Shown here: positions 28,001 through 35,391 of the stretch, one piece after another
Numbering within the stretch: the stretch's first letter is position 1
How the letters are laid out: every line of letters begins with the position of its first letter
Origin: Chloroflexota bacterium
GTDB taxonomy: Bacteria; Chloroflexota; Anaerolineae; DUEN01
Length of the DNA: 64,000 nucleotides
NCBI GenBank assembly: GCA_013152435.1
Contig: JAADGJ010000076.1
Location: 95,581-159,580 of the forward strand
Reading direction: 5' to 3'
Program-made: the position numbers and the translations under genes
The notes under the pieces: generated by a model
Seen by the model: only the letters and a program-made list of their open reading frames with translations
What the model was told of the DNA's origin: nothing
The model's database searches: none

Positions 28001-28233
28001 TGGGGCTGGAGATCATCGGATTGGCGGGGTTGTCAGGGGATTATGCTTTGTTTACAAAGGTTGGTACTATGGCGCTATCCTCGAAAGCGGGGCGAGCACT
28101 TATATTACATGTGGCCATTACCCCGCTTAGCCGGGAAGCACCTCAAAAAATCTTAATCTACGCTCCTAGATATTTGCCCCCATCTCCCTCACCAGAGGGA
28201 TGGTCTGGCTATCATCAGGACCTATACGAGTAG
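28000..28233 (+). CDS. Possible small protein of unknown function (doubtful)
   Basis: An open frame of 77 residues begins at ATG 28000, overlapping the cheX stop. It has no convincing ribosome site and no family I recognise; composition is mixed (GLEIIGLAGLSG, then basic and Pro-rich parts). A candidate promoter for the next gene lies inside it. It is listed because it fills an otherwise empty 258-base gap, but it may well be non-coding. Confidence 0.2.
   Translation: MGLEIIGLAGLSGDYALFTKVGTMALSSKAGRALILHVAITPLSREAPQKILIYAPRYLPPSPSPEGWSGYHQDLYE
28046..28081 (+). promoter_or_regulatory. Candidate promoter with palindrome for the OmpR-type regulator
   Basis: TTTACA (28052-28057) and TATCCT (28076-28081) are 18 bases apart and resemble -35 and -10 boxes (5/6 and 4/6 matches). 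CTTTGTTTACAAAG (28046-28059) is a perfect 14-base palindrome overlapping the -35, so it may be an operator. The regulator ATG is at 28259. Confidence 0.4.
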
Positions 28234-28258
28234 GACGGATTGAAGGAGGTTCTCGTCT

Positions 28259-28963
28259 ATGGCGAACATACTGGTCGTTGACGATGATGTCCGCGTGTGC
28301 AAAATGATCGAGGCTGTCTTGAAGGGTCAAGGGCATTTTGTGGTGACTGCGAACAACGGTACGGATGGTCTGGAGCAGGCCACGAAGCTTCTCCCGGATC
28401 TGCTGATCCTGGATGTGATGATGCCCGACTTGAACGGCTTTGAGGTCTGTCGTCGTCTACGATCCAGTGCGCGGCTGTCAGATGTTCCAGTCATGTTCCT
28501 GACCGGGCGCGGCATGGTGGACGACCGTATCGAGGGGTTTGAGGCGGGTGCTGATGATTATCTGGTGAAGCCCTTTGATCTGCGGGAGATGGAGCTGCGT
28601 GTGGAGGCCCTGTTGCGGCGCTCCGGGAATGGGAAGAAGAATGGCAATGGCGCCACTCCCAAGCAGCTGGAGGCGGGCGGCATGCGTTTGGATATGACGA
28701 AGTATCAGGTGGAAGTCAACGGGCGTACGGTGCAACTGACCCCTGTCGAGTTCGAATTGCTCCATTACCTGATGAGCCGGGCTGGCGAGGTGGTCTCCGC
28801 CGAGAAGCTGTTGCAGGAGGTCTGGCGCTACTATCCGGGCACCGGGGATCCCACCGTCGTGCGCATGCAGATTATGAATCTGCGGAACAAGATCGAGCCA
28901 ACACCCAAATCACCGAAATATATCCGCACCCGGTATCGGCACGGATACTACGTGCCAGCCTGA
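28259..28963 (+). CDS. OmpR/PhoB-type response regulator
   Basis: A 234-residue DNA-binding regulator. The receiver (about 1-122) has ILVVDDDVRVCK, LLILDVMMPDLNG with the phospho-Asp, FLTGRG and YLVKPFD. A short Asn-Gly linker precedes the winged-helix output (about 140-232): LTPVEFELLHYLMSRAG, VVRMQIMNLRNKIEP and YIRTRYRHGYYV, the typical trans-activation C-terminal domain. It stands between the chemotaxis and motor operons and is followed by a strong terminator, so it is likely a single-gene unit. Its partner kinase is unknown; the orphan kinase at 12736-14889 is one candidate. Targets might include the TTTACG repeats before flbD (inference). AAGGAGG precedes ATG 28259. Confidence 0.92.
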   Translation: MANILVVDDDVRVCKMIEAVLKGQGHFVVTANNGTDGLEQATKLLPDLLILDVMMPDLNGFEVCRRLRSSARLSDVPVMFLTGRGMVDDRIEGFEAGADDYLVKPFDLREMELRVEALLRRSGNGKKNGNGATPKQLEAGGMRLDMTKYQVEVNGRTVQLTPVEFELLHYLMSRAGEVVSAEKLLQEVWRYYPGTGDPTVVRMQIMNLRNKIEPTPKSPKYIRTRYRHGYYVPA

Positions 28964-28991
28964 TCAGATTCTCGGGTGGGAACCAAGGACG

Positions 28992-29029
28992 GAGCCGGCC
29001 GCTCTCAAGGAGGCCGGTTCTTTGTTTTT
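28992..29029 (+). terminator. Intrinsic terminator after the OmpR-type regulator
   Basis: GAGCCGGCC and GGCCGGTTC form a 9-bp stem (one G-T pair) around an 11-base loop, followed by TTCTTTGTTTTT. This is a classical Rho-independent terminator 29 bases after the stop. Confidence 0.85.
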
Positions 29030-29038
29030 CCCTGATCA

Positions 29039-29196
29039 AAAAGTCCTTCTTCTGCCTTCGACCTGCCCGGCCTTGGCCAGCCTCCAGCGGAAAAGGCCAA
29101 GAAAGGCAGGTGTGGGCCGGAAAAGTGGGATTTCCATTGAGGGGGCTTTCCCTCCACACCTCCCCCTGTAGGGTTGGTAGCTGAGGGAGACCCTCA
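29039..29196 (-). mobile_element. MITE-like element, left half, reverse orientation
   Basis: Reverse complement of the left part of the element seen at 49958 and 63811: it shares the CTGAGGGAGACCCTCAG palindrome, the CACACCTCCCCCTGT stretch and the GGCCGGAAAAG and GCAGGTG blocks. The outermost repeat end is missing and joins directly to a second copy at 29193. Confidence 0.65.
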
Positions 29197-29385
29197 GAGT
29201 GTGTCTTAGAAATGCCGTGCTTCTGCTGTGGGGAGGCCCGGAGGGGCGGAGCCCCTCCGGAAAAAGCCTTTCTCCCGCCTTCGACCTGCCGCCTTCGACC
29301 TGCCCGGCCTTGGCCAGCCTCCAGCGGAAAAGGCCGAGAAAGGCAGGTGCGGGCCGGAAAAGAAGGGCTTCTGTGCAGGTCGGAA
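29193..29385 (-). mobile_element. Second MITE-like element, reverse orientation, truncated
   Basis: Starts with CTCAGAGTGTGTCTTAGAAA, the inverse of the right end at 50192-50211, continues with TGTGGGGAGGCCCGGAGGGG and the palindrome CCGGAGGGGC...GCCCCTCCGG, and fades out near 29385. It repeats blocks of the copy just upstream (CGACCTGCCCGGCCTTGGCC), so the two copies are in tandem. Confidence 0.65.
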
Positions 29386-29399
29386 GGGCTGCAGGGAAT

Positions 29400-29460
29400 G
29401 ATACGAGACTTTTACGATGGCTTTACGCTCCGTTTATCCGCCCATTCTGGGGCGTATGCT
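29400..29460 (+). promoter_or_regulatory. Four 11-bp-spaced TTTACG-like repeats and candidate -10 before flbD
   Basis: GATACG (29400), TTTACG (29411), TTTACG (29422) and TTTATC (29433) recur with an exact 11-base period, the spacing used by OmpR/PhoB-type regulators. TATGCT at 29455 could be a -10. The flbD-motA-motB operon starts about 90 bases downstream. Function is inferred from spacing and position only. Confidence 0.45.
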
Positions 29461-29542
29461 AGGATGCCCTGTGGAAGGGCGGAGGGCTTCCGTCCCACCG
29501 TGCTGTCTTGGCGACGGAAGCATATACGGTGGAGGAAATCCT

Positions 29543-29755
29543 GTGATCCATGTGACCCGGTTGGACGGTAGCGATCTGGTCGTCAACGCGGAGTTGATCG
29601 AGACGATAGAGCAACGTCCTGATACGGTCATCTCCCTCACGACAGGGCGCAAATTGGTCGTGCAGCAATCGGCGGAAGAGATCGTCGAGCGTGTCATCCT
29701 GTATCAGCGACGCATCCATGGTCCGATAGAGATTATCACCCGCAGTAAGGAGTAA
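29543..29755 (+). CDS. flbD: Flagellar protein FlbD
   Basis: FlbD (also called SwrD in Bacillus, where it supports motor power) is a small protein encoded just before motA. The 70-residue product matches the family: VIHVTRLDGSDLVVNAELIE, then IEQRPDTVISLTTGRKLVV, then EEIVERVILYQRRI. GTG 29543 is chosen since GGTGGAGGAAATCC precedes it and family members begin with this IHVTRLDG segment; the longer upstream frame has no family similarity. motA follows after 8 bases. Confidence 0.9.
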   Translation: MIHVTRLDGSDLVVNAELIETIEQRPDTVISLTTGRKLVVQQSAEEIVERVILYQRRIHGPIEIITRSKE

Positions 29756-29763
29756 GGGTTGGC

Positions 29764-30549
29764 ATGAACATCGCGACCATCTTGGGGCTGGTAATCGGCT
29801 TCGGAGCGCTGTTGGCTTCCGTGGTGATCGAGGGGGGCGAGCTGGTTGCCCTGCTGAACGTGTCCGGCGCGTTGATCGTGTTCGGCGGTACCTTCGGCGC
29901 GGCGCTGGTGAGCTTCCCCTTGGAGCGCGTGCTGGTGGTCCCCAAGCTGATCGCCCGTACGCTGGGTGGGGGAGGTCTGGAGCCCGAACGGATCGTCTTG
30001 CAACTCGTCGAGCTGGCCGATAAGGCACGTCGACAGGGTCTCCTCTCCCTGGAGGAGGAGGAGGGCAATATCACGGACCCCTTCATGAAGAAGGGGATCA
30101 TGCTGGTGGTGGACGGTGTGGACCCGGCGGAGGTCCGCCACATCCTGGAGACGGAGACGCACCTGATGGCGGAGCGTCACGCCCAGGGCTACAGCATCCT
30201 GGAGGCGATGGGCGGGTACGCGCCGACCATGGGGATCATCGGGACCGTGATGGGGTTGGTGCACGTGTTGAGCAACCTGGAGGACCCATCGGAGCTAGGT
30301 GCCGCCATCGCCGTGGCGTTCATCGCCACCCTGTACGGCGTGGCCTCCGCGAACCTGGTCTGGCTGCCTCTGGGCTCCAAACTGAAGGAGAGCAGCGCGG
30401 AAGAGGTGCTGATGCGCAAGATCATGACCGAGGGGATCCTGGCCATTCAGGCGGGTGACAACCCGCATATCGTGCGTCAGAAGCTGGAGGCCTATCTCCC
30501 GCCCAGCATCCGGGAGAAGATCAACCAGGCGTCTGGAGAGGGGGCGTAG
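29764..30549 (+). CDS. motA: Flagellar motor stator protein MotA
   Basis: MotA and MotB form the ion-driven stator that turns the rotor. The 261-residue protein has four membrane helices (about 3-25, 30-50, 150-170, 180-200) and a cytoplasmic loop between helices 2 and 3 with conserved charged residues (LVELADKARRQGLLSLEEE), the part that contacts FliG. The segment GYAPTMGIIGTVMGLVHVL is a signature of the family. motB follows after 3 bases. The neighbouring MotB suggests proton coupling. Confidence 0.96.
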   Translation: MNIATILGLVIGFGALLASVVIEGGELVALLNVSGALIVFGGTFGAALVSFPLERVLVVPKLIARTLGGGGLEPERIVLQLVELADKARRQGLLSLEEEEGNITDPFMKKGIMLVVDGVDPAEVRHILETETHLMAERHAQGYSILEAMGGYAPTMGIIGTVMGLVHVLSNLEDPSELGAAIAVAFIATLYGVASANLVWLPLGSKLKESSAEEVLMRKIMTEGILAIQAGDNPHIVRQKLEAYLPPSIREKINQASGEGA

Positions 30550-30552
30550 GAT

Positions 30553-31335
30553 ATGGCCGGCGGACATGACTCGGGCGGTGGGCTTCGTTGGCTGCTCACC
30601 TATGCGGACCTTATCACGCTGCTGTTGGCGTTTTTCATCGTCATGTACGCCAGCTCTCAGGCGGATCTGGAGCGCTTTCACGAGGTGGCCGCCGCCATTC
30701 AGCGAGGGTTTGGCGTCGGCGTGAGCATTTTGCCCGCGGGAGGGGGGACGGGAATCCTCCCCGGCCAGGGGACATCGAGCGGGGGAGCCCTTCCCGTGGA
30801 GTCCCTGTCGCAGCGTAGCAAGGACTTCATGGCGATCTCAGAGGCTTTGGCGATCCAGAGCGCGATGCAGGGGACGGGGAAGTTCGTCGCCGTGAATATG
30901 CGTCGTGAGGGGATCGCGATCACGCTCTCGGGTGCGCTGCTGTTCCCCTCTGGGGGGACGGAGTTGAGCCCGGAGTCGGTCAAGGTGCTCGACGAGATCG
31001 CCCAGCTTCTGGCGGCACTGCCGAACCAGATCCGGGTGGAGGCGCACACGGACGACCTGCCGACCAACGACCCGCGGTACCCCACGAACTGGGAGCTCAG
31101 CGTGGCTCGCGCGGTGACCGTGGTGCGATACCTGATCGAGCATGGCATCGCCCCTGAACGCCTGATCGCGGTGGGGCGCGCCGAATACGATCCGTTGGTC
31201 CCGAACGATTCTCGGGAGCATCGAGCGTTGAATCGCCGGGCGGATATCGTGATCCTGTATCCTCCTGAGGACGAGGAGGAGAATGGCATCCCGAAACCGC
31301 CGTTGATGGAGTTGATGGAGTCTGGATCTGACTGA
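30553..31335 (+). CDS. motB: Flagellar motor stator protein MotB
   Basis: MotB anchors the stator to the wall and carries the ion-binding Asp. The 260-residue protein has one membrane helix with the Asp in LLTYADLITLLLAFFIVMYA; the following YASS motif resembles proton-type MotB of Bacillus rather than sodium-type MotS, so a proton motor is predicted. The C-terminal OmpA-like peptidoglycan-binding domain (about 115-235) has IRVEAHTDDLPTNDPRYPTN, NWELSVARAVTVVRYLI and NRRADIVI. Between them a Gly-rich linker (about 60-80) is present. It follows motA directly and fliL comes next. Confidence 0.95.
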   Translation: MAGGHDSGGGLRWLLTYADLITLLLAFFIVMYASSQADLERFHEVAAAIQRGFGVGVSILPAGGGTGILPGQGTSSGGALPVESLSQRSKDFMAISEALAIQSAMQGTGKFVAVNMRREGIAITLSGALLFPSGGTELSPESVKVLDEIAQLLAALPNQIRVEAHTDDLPTNDPRYPTNWELSVARAVTVVRYLIEHGIAPERLIAVGRAEYDPLVPNDSREHRALNRRADIVILYPPEDEEENGIPKPPLMELMESGSD

Positions 31336-31356
31336 TCTCGTTGGGTGGGAGCGCTT

Positions 31357-31944
31357 ATGAAGAACCTACTCGCAAATCGCAAGCTGTTGATCATCGGTGG
31401 AGCGGTGGCTCTGTTCCTGTTTGGGGTCGGATACCTTGTTGTTCCGTCAAACCTGCCCAAGCCCATCCACATTCAGCTTGAGGTGGGGGGAAAGAGCGCG
31501 GAGGCCGCTCCGGCTCCCGTCCCTACTCCGACCCCGGAGGAGCCGGAATTGCCGGTGGCTCCGATACAGCACGTGGTGCCCAAGGGGAACGGCATCATGT
31601 TTCCCTTGGGGGAGCGGCTGGTGAACCTGGCGGACCCGGGCGGCTATCGCTATCTCCGGATCTCCATCGTGCTGGAGTTCCTGCCTGAGAGCGCTGAGTT
31701 CTATCATCTTCCTCCGGAGAAGCGCCGTGAGGAAGAGGAACTGTTCAAGGAGGAACTGACGCGCCAGAAGCCGGTCATCGATGATGTGATCACGTACGTG
31801 TTGAGCAGCAAGACGTTTGCTGAGGTCTTTACAGTGGAGGGCAAGGAGGAACTGAAGAAGGAGATCATGGAGAAGCTGAACGAGAGCCTGGGTAGCGGTA
31901 AGTATGTCGGAGCCGTGTATTTCACCGACTTCGTGGTGCAGTAG
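31357..31944 (+). CDS. fliL: Flagellar basal body-associated protein FliL
   Basis: FliL sits beside the stator and supports torque or stator activation. The 195-residue protein has a cytoplasmic basic start, a membrane helix (about 10-28), a Pro/Thr-rich stretch (APVPTPTPEEPELP), and the conserved domain with VNLADPGGYRYLRISIVLEF and a C-terminal VGAVYFTDFVVQ that closes like most FliL proteins. ATG 31357 behind GGGTGGGAG is preferred to GTG 31345. The gene lies between motB and fliM as in many Gram-positive operons. Confidence 0.93.
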   Translation: MKNLLANRKLLIIGGAVALFLFGVGYLVVPSNLPKPIHIQLEVGGKSAEAAPAPVPTPTPEEPELPVAPIQHVVPKGNGIMFPLGERLVNLADPGGYRYLRISIVLEFLPESAEFYHLPPEKRREEEELFKEELTRQKPVIDDVITYVLSSKTFAEVFTVEGKEELKKEIMEKLNESLGSGKYVGAVYFTDFVVQ

Positions 31945-31976
31945 TCTGATCTCTCCGTGAGTTAGGGAGGCCCTGC

Positions 31977-33056
31977 GTGGCAGCTACGCCCAGTGACAAC
32001 CTGTCCCAGGAGGAAATCGACGCCCTCCTGGCTGCTCTGCCAACTGAAGATGCAGATGCCTCCGATGCGGGGGAATCTGACGCGCCGCCGGAGCCGGAGG
32101 TCTCCATCCAGCCGTACGATTTCCGTCGCTCGAACAAGCTGTCTAAGGAGCAGATTCGTGCGCTTCGCATGATGCACGAGAACATGGGACGGCGGGCGGC
32201 GGTCTCCCTCTCCGCGTATCTGCGGACGACGGTGGACATGATCCTGGTGGAGATCGATCAGGGCACCTATGCGACCTTCCTGGCGCAGACGGCCGGGCCG
32301 GCGATCTATAACCTCGTCAGCCTGAAGCCCCTGCAGGGGCAGCTGGTCCTGGAGATCGGGGCTTCCCTGGCCGATGTGGTGATCGATCGGCTCCTGGGCG
32401 GGCCGGGCCGGGCCAGCGAGCACCAGCGCGAGCTGACGGATTTGGAGCTGTCCCTTCTGCAGGGGTTTGTGGAGCGGATTTTGGACAGCCTGGCGGAGGC
32501 CTGGTCGGCCGTGCTGCCCGTGGAGCCCCAGGTGAACGAGACGCTGCTGAACCTGTATTTCGTGCAGGTCGGCTTGCTGTCCGACGCCACCGTGTGGGTC
32601 GTGTTCGAGGTGCGGATCGGCGAGTCGAGCAGCCATCTCCGGCTGGGCTTGCCCTATGCGTTGCTGAAACCCGTCAGCGCCAAGCTGAGCCCTCAGGCGT
32701 GGATCGCCGGGTCCGAGGCGCATGTGGACGTCATGCAGGGTGTGGATGTGCGATATCTGCGTGCGCACCTGCAGGATGTGCCCGTGACCATGGTAGCGAT
32801 CCTGGGGGAGACGGAGACGACGTTTGAGGAGCTTTACAAGCTGAAGCCGGGGGATCTCATCCCCTTGGACTCGGCGGCTGGCCGGGATATCAAGGTGTAC
32901 GTCGGGGGCCTGCACGAATTCTGGGCACGCCCTGGCGTCCGTGGGAATCGCCTGGCCATCGAGATCACCCAGGTTTTGAAGAATCGGAAGAACGGCATTG
33001 ACGATGTCTCAATGGAGGAGAACGGCTCCAAAGAGACCTCGGAAGGGATCGCATAA
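31977..33056 (+). CDS. fliM: Flagellar motor switch protein FliM
   Basis: FliM receives CheY-P at the C ring and sets rotation direction. The 359-residue protein begins with the CheY-binding peptide LSQEEIDALLAAL, has the middle CheC-like domain (about 50-230, YDFRRSNKLSKEQIRALRMM) and a C-terminal SpoA domain (about 245-330, LYKLKPGDLIPLDS). The CheY-binding peptide fits with the cheY in this window. GTG 31977 follows a GGGAGG ribosome site. The tail is rich in Asn and Glu. Confidence 0.96.
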   Translation: MAATPSDNLSQEEIDALLAALPTEDADASDAGESDAPPEPEVSIQPYDFRRSNKLSKEQIRALRMMHENMGRRAAVSLSAYLRTTVDMILVEIDQGTYATFLAQTAGPAIYNLVSLKPLQGQLVLEIGASLADVVIDRLLGGPGRASEHQRELTDLELSLLQGFVERILDSLAEAWSAVLPVEPQVNETLLNLYFVQVGLLSDATVWVVFEVRIGESSSHLRLGLPYALLKPVSAKLSPQAWIAGSEAHVDVMQGVDVRYLRAHLQDVPVTMVAILGETETTFEELYKLKPGDLIPLDSAAGRDIKVYVGGLHEFWARPGVRGNRLAIEITQVLKNRKNGIDDVSMEENGSKETSEGIA

Positions 33057-33132
33057 AGCCGGATGAGGTTTGACTAGTAGCACCGCTCGCGATGATCCAC
33101 GGAACTGAGCGAGATGTGGGAGGCGAGATATC

Positions 33133-33696
33133 GTGACGGATTCACAGCCACTTGATCCGCAAACGGATCCGCAATCCATGGAGATCCAGGACTCGGAGCT
33201 TGAGGCCCTGGGGGCGCAGGAAGTGGAATTCGAGCCCCCGGAGATTCAACTGCCGGAGTCGGAGGACCAGGAGGCTCAGGAGCCTCCGCAGGAGGCAAAG
33301 TCGGACACCGCGGTGTCCGGCTCGCAGGCTCTGGACGAGTCACTGGCCCAGCAGGTGCAGGTGGAGGAGATATCCACCCAGCCGTCGGAGTCAGGCTGCC
33401 CGGACTGGGAGGACAATGGCCAGGAGGAGGGCGCCGACGGCAACCTGGACCTGCTGTTGGACGTGCCCCTGCGGGTGACCGTCGAGCTGGGGCGCGCCGA
33501 GATGCCCATCCGGGAGGTTCTGGCTCTGAGGCCGGGCTCCGTGGTGGAGCTCAGCAAGGTGGCGGGCGAGGCGGTGGATATCCTGGTCAACGGCAAGCTG
33601 ATCGCCCATGGCGAGGTGGTGGTCATCGACGACATGTTCGGCGTGCGCGTGACGGACATCATCCCGCCGTCGGCGCGCGTGCGATCTCTGAGTTAG
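33133..33696 (+). CDS. fliN: Flagellar motor switch protein FliN with acidic N-terminal extension
   Basis: FliN forms the base of the C ring with FliM. The 187-residue product has about 100 residues of acidic, Gln/Pro/Glu-rich sequence and then a SpoA domain (about 110-185): [40 protein letters not shown] and [17 protein letters not shown]. The CheC-like domain found in FliY is not present, so the CheC-like and CheX-like genes probably carry the phosphatase role. GTG 33133 follows GGGAGGCGAG. fliO starts 16 bases later. Confidence 0.95.
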   Translation: MTDSQPLDPQTDPQSMEIQDSELEALGAQEVEFEPPEIQLPESEDQEAQEPPQEAKSDTAVSGSQALDESLAQQVQVEEISTQPSESGCPDWEDNGQEEGADGNLDLLLDVPLRVTVELGRAEMPIREVLALRPGSVVELSKVAGEAVDILVNGKLIAHGEVVVIDDMFGVRVTDIIPPSARVRSLS

Positions 33697-33712
33697 GCGC
33701 GGAGACGAGAGG

Positions 33713-34324
33713 ATGCGTGCGACGCGTGTGGGGCGGTGGTGGCTGATCGGGCTGTTGTGCCTGGCCGTGTGGGGGACGTCCGGGGCGGTGACGGGGTGGG
33801 CCCAGGAGCCCTCGACGGACCTGGCGCGCCCCGCCGCGGAGACGGAGCCTTTTATCCGGGATTACGAGGACCTGATGCCGGCGGTGCCGGCCGAGCCGGA
33901 GCCGATGGGATGGCGTACCGGGCTGGGCGTGGTGGGCAGCCTGGGCCTGGTGATCCTGGTCGCCTACGGGAGCATCTGGGGGATGAAGCGGTTCCTGATG
34001 TCCCGGGAGGGCCCGGGGGGGACGACGGCGCTGATCCGGGTGCGGGAGCGGGTGAATCTGTCCCCCAATCGCGTGCTCTACCTAGTCGAGGTTGGGGACC
34101 GGGTGCTCCTGCTGGGGGGCACGGATCAACAGATCACCACGCTGGCGGATTTGGAGGCGGAGGCCCTCGAGGAGGGGGAGTCGTTTGCCGAACGGCTGGC
34201 CCAGGCGACCGATGGGGAGCTGACGCCGGTGATGGCGTGGCGGGATAACGTGGAGACGGCGTTGGAAGGGCTGCGATCCGCGATCGGGCGGTTGCGAGAT
34301 CTGGATCGGGCGGAGGAGCTATGA
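33713..34324 (+). CDS. fliO: Flagellar export protein FliO
   Basis: FliO helps assemble the export gate, chiefly by stabilising FliP. The 203-residue protein has a signal-like hydrophobic start (about 8-28), a short Glu/Pro-rich loop, a membrane helix (about 68-90) and a cytoplasmic domain with ALIRVRERVNLSPNRVLYLVE and VGDRVLLLGGTDQQITTL, typical of FliO. It overlaps fliP by 4 bases. The family is weakly conserved, so position between fliN and fliP adds much of the confidence. Confidence 0.9.
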   Translation: MRATRVGRWWLIGLLCLAVWGTSGAVTGWAQEPSTDLARPAAETEPFIRDYEDLMPAVPAEPEPMGWRTGLGVVGSLGLVILVAYGSIWGMKRFLMSREGPGGTTALIRVRERVNLSPNRVLYLVEVGDRVLLLGGTDQQITTLADLEAEALEEGESFAERLAQATDGELTPVMAWRDNVETALEGLRSAIGRLRDLDRAEEL

Positions 34325-35091
34325 GTCGGCGAACGGGTCGCCATCTGCTGCTGATCGTGGTCGCGTTGTCCGTCCTCGTGTTGGCCGGATGCACGGTCCA
34401 GTCGAGCGGCGGGGAGACGCCGGAGGTCGATCTGCGCGTCGGGATGCCCGGCGACGCGCAGCAGATGACGGTGGAGCTCCAGCTCCTGATCATGCTCACC
34501 ACCCTGGCGTTCATCCCGTTCCTCCTGATCGTCACGACGGCCTTCATCCGCATCACCGTGGTCCTGTCCATCTTGCGGAGCGCGATCGGGCTGCCCCAGC
34601 TGCCGCCCAATCAGCTCATCATCTCGCTCTCTTTGTTCCTCACCTTCTTCGTCATGGGGCCGGTGTGGGATCAGGTGAACCAGGATGCGATCCAGCCCTT
34701 CCTGGCGGGGACGATCTCACAGGAGGAGGCGCTGGATCGAGGGTTGCGGCCCTTGCGGGAGTTCATGCTGCGGCAGGTGCGTGAGGAGGACATGGCGTTG
34801 TTCATCCGGCTGGCCGGCCTTCCTCGCCCGCGCACCCCGGACGATGTGCCGACGCGGGCGTTGATCCCGGCCTTCGTGATCAGCGAGCTCAAAACGGCCT
34901 TCCAGATGGCCTTCGTCATCTATGTGCCCTTCCTGGTGGTGGACATGGTGGTGTCCAGCGCCCTGCTGTCCATGGGGATGATGATGTTGCCGCCCACCGT
35001 GGTCTCCCTACCGTTCAAGCTTTTGCTCTTCGTGTTGGTGGACGGATGGCATCTGGTGGCGCGCTCGCTGGTCCTGAGCTTTCAGGTGTGA
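34321..35091 (+). CDS. fliP: Flagellar export gate protein FliP with a lipobox-like signal
   Basis: FliP, with FliQ and FliR, makes the entry pore of the flagellar type III export gate. The 256-residue protein has the family motifs RITVVLSILRSAIGLPQLPP, PALVISELKTAFQ-like (AFVISELKTAFQMAF) and MGMMMLPPTVVSLPFKLLLF. Four membrane segments follow the cleavable signal. The signal itself ends VLVLAGC, a bacterial lipobox, where most FliP proteins are cut by ordinary signal peptidase; lipidation of FliP would be unusual. ATG 34321 overlaps fliO by 4 bases. Confidence 0.95.
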   Translation: MSRRTGRHLLLIVVALSVLVLAGCTVQSSGGETPEVDLRVGMPGDAQQMTVELQLLIMLTTLAFIPFLLIVTTAFIRITVVLSILRSAIGLPQLPPNQLIISLSLFLTFFVMGPVWDQVNQDAIQPFLAGTISQEEALDRGLRPLREFMLRQVREEDMALFIRLAGLPRPRTPDDVPTRALIPAFVISELKTAFQMAFVIYVPFLVVDMVVSSALLSMGMMMLPPTVVSLPFKLLLFVLVDGWHLVARSLVLSFQV

Positions 35092-35112
35092 TGGTGGGGA
35101 TCGGAGGGTAGG

Positions 35113-35382
35113 ATGACGGACGCGATGGTGATGGAGCTGGGGCGTCATACGTTGATCATCACGCTGAAGCTGGCGTTGCCGCTGTTGCTCACCAGCCTGG
35201 TGGTGGGAGTGCTCGTGAGCCTGATCCAGGCGGTGACCCAGATCCACGAGGTCACCCTGACCTTCGTCCCGAAGATCCTGGCCTTCTTCCTCGTCCTGGC
35301 GTTGCTGGGCTCCTGGATGCTGCAGAACCTGTTGCAGTACGCGGCCAACCTGTTTAACAGTCTGCCGAATTTCGTGCGCTGA
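35113..35382 (+). CDS. fliQ: Flagellar export gate protein FliQ
   Basis: FliQ is a small two-helix subunit of the flagellar export gate. The 89-residue product has two membrane helices (about 15-37 and 52-75) and the conserved VSLIQAVTQIHEVTLTFVPK between them. It lies between fliP and fliR with short spacers of 21 and 9 bases. Length is standard for the family. Confidence 0.96.
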   Translation: MTDAMVMELGRHTLIITLKLALPLLLTSLVVGVLVSLIQAVTQIHEVTLTFVPKILAFFLVLALLGSWMLQNLLQYAANLFNSLPNFVR

Positions 35383-35391
35383 GGGGATCGG

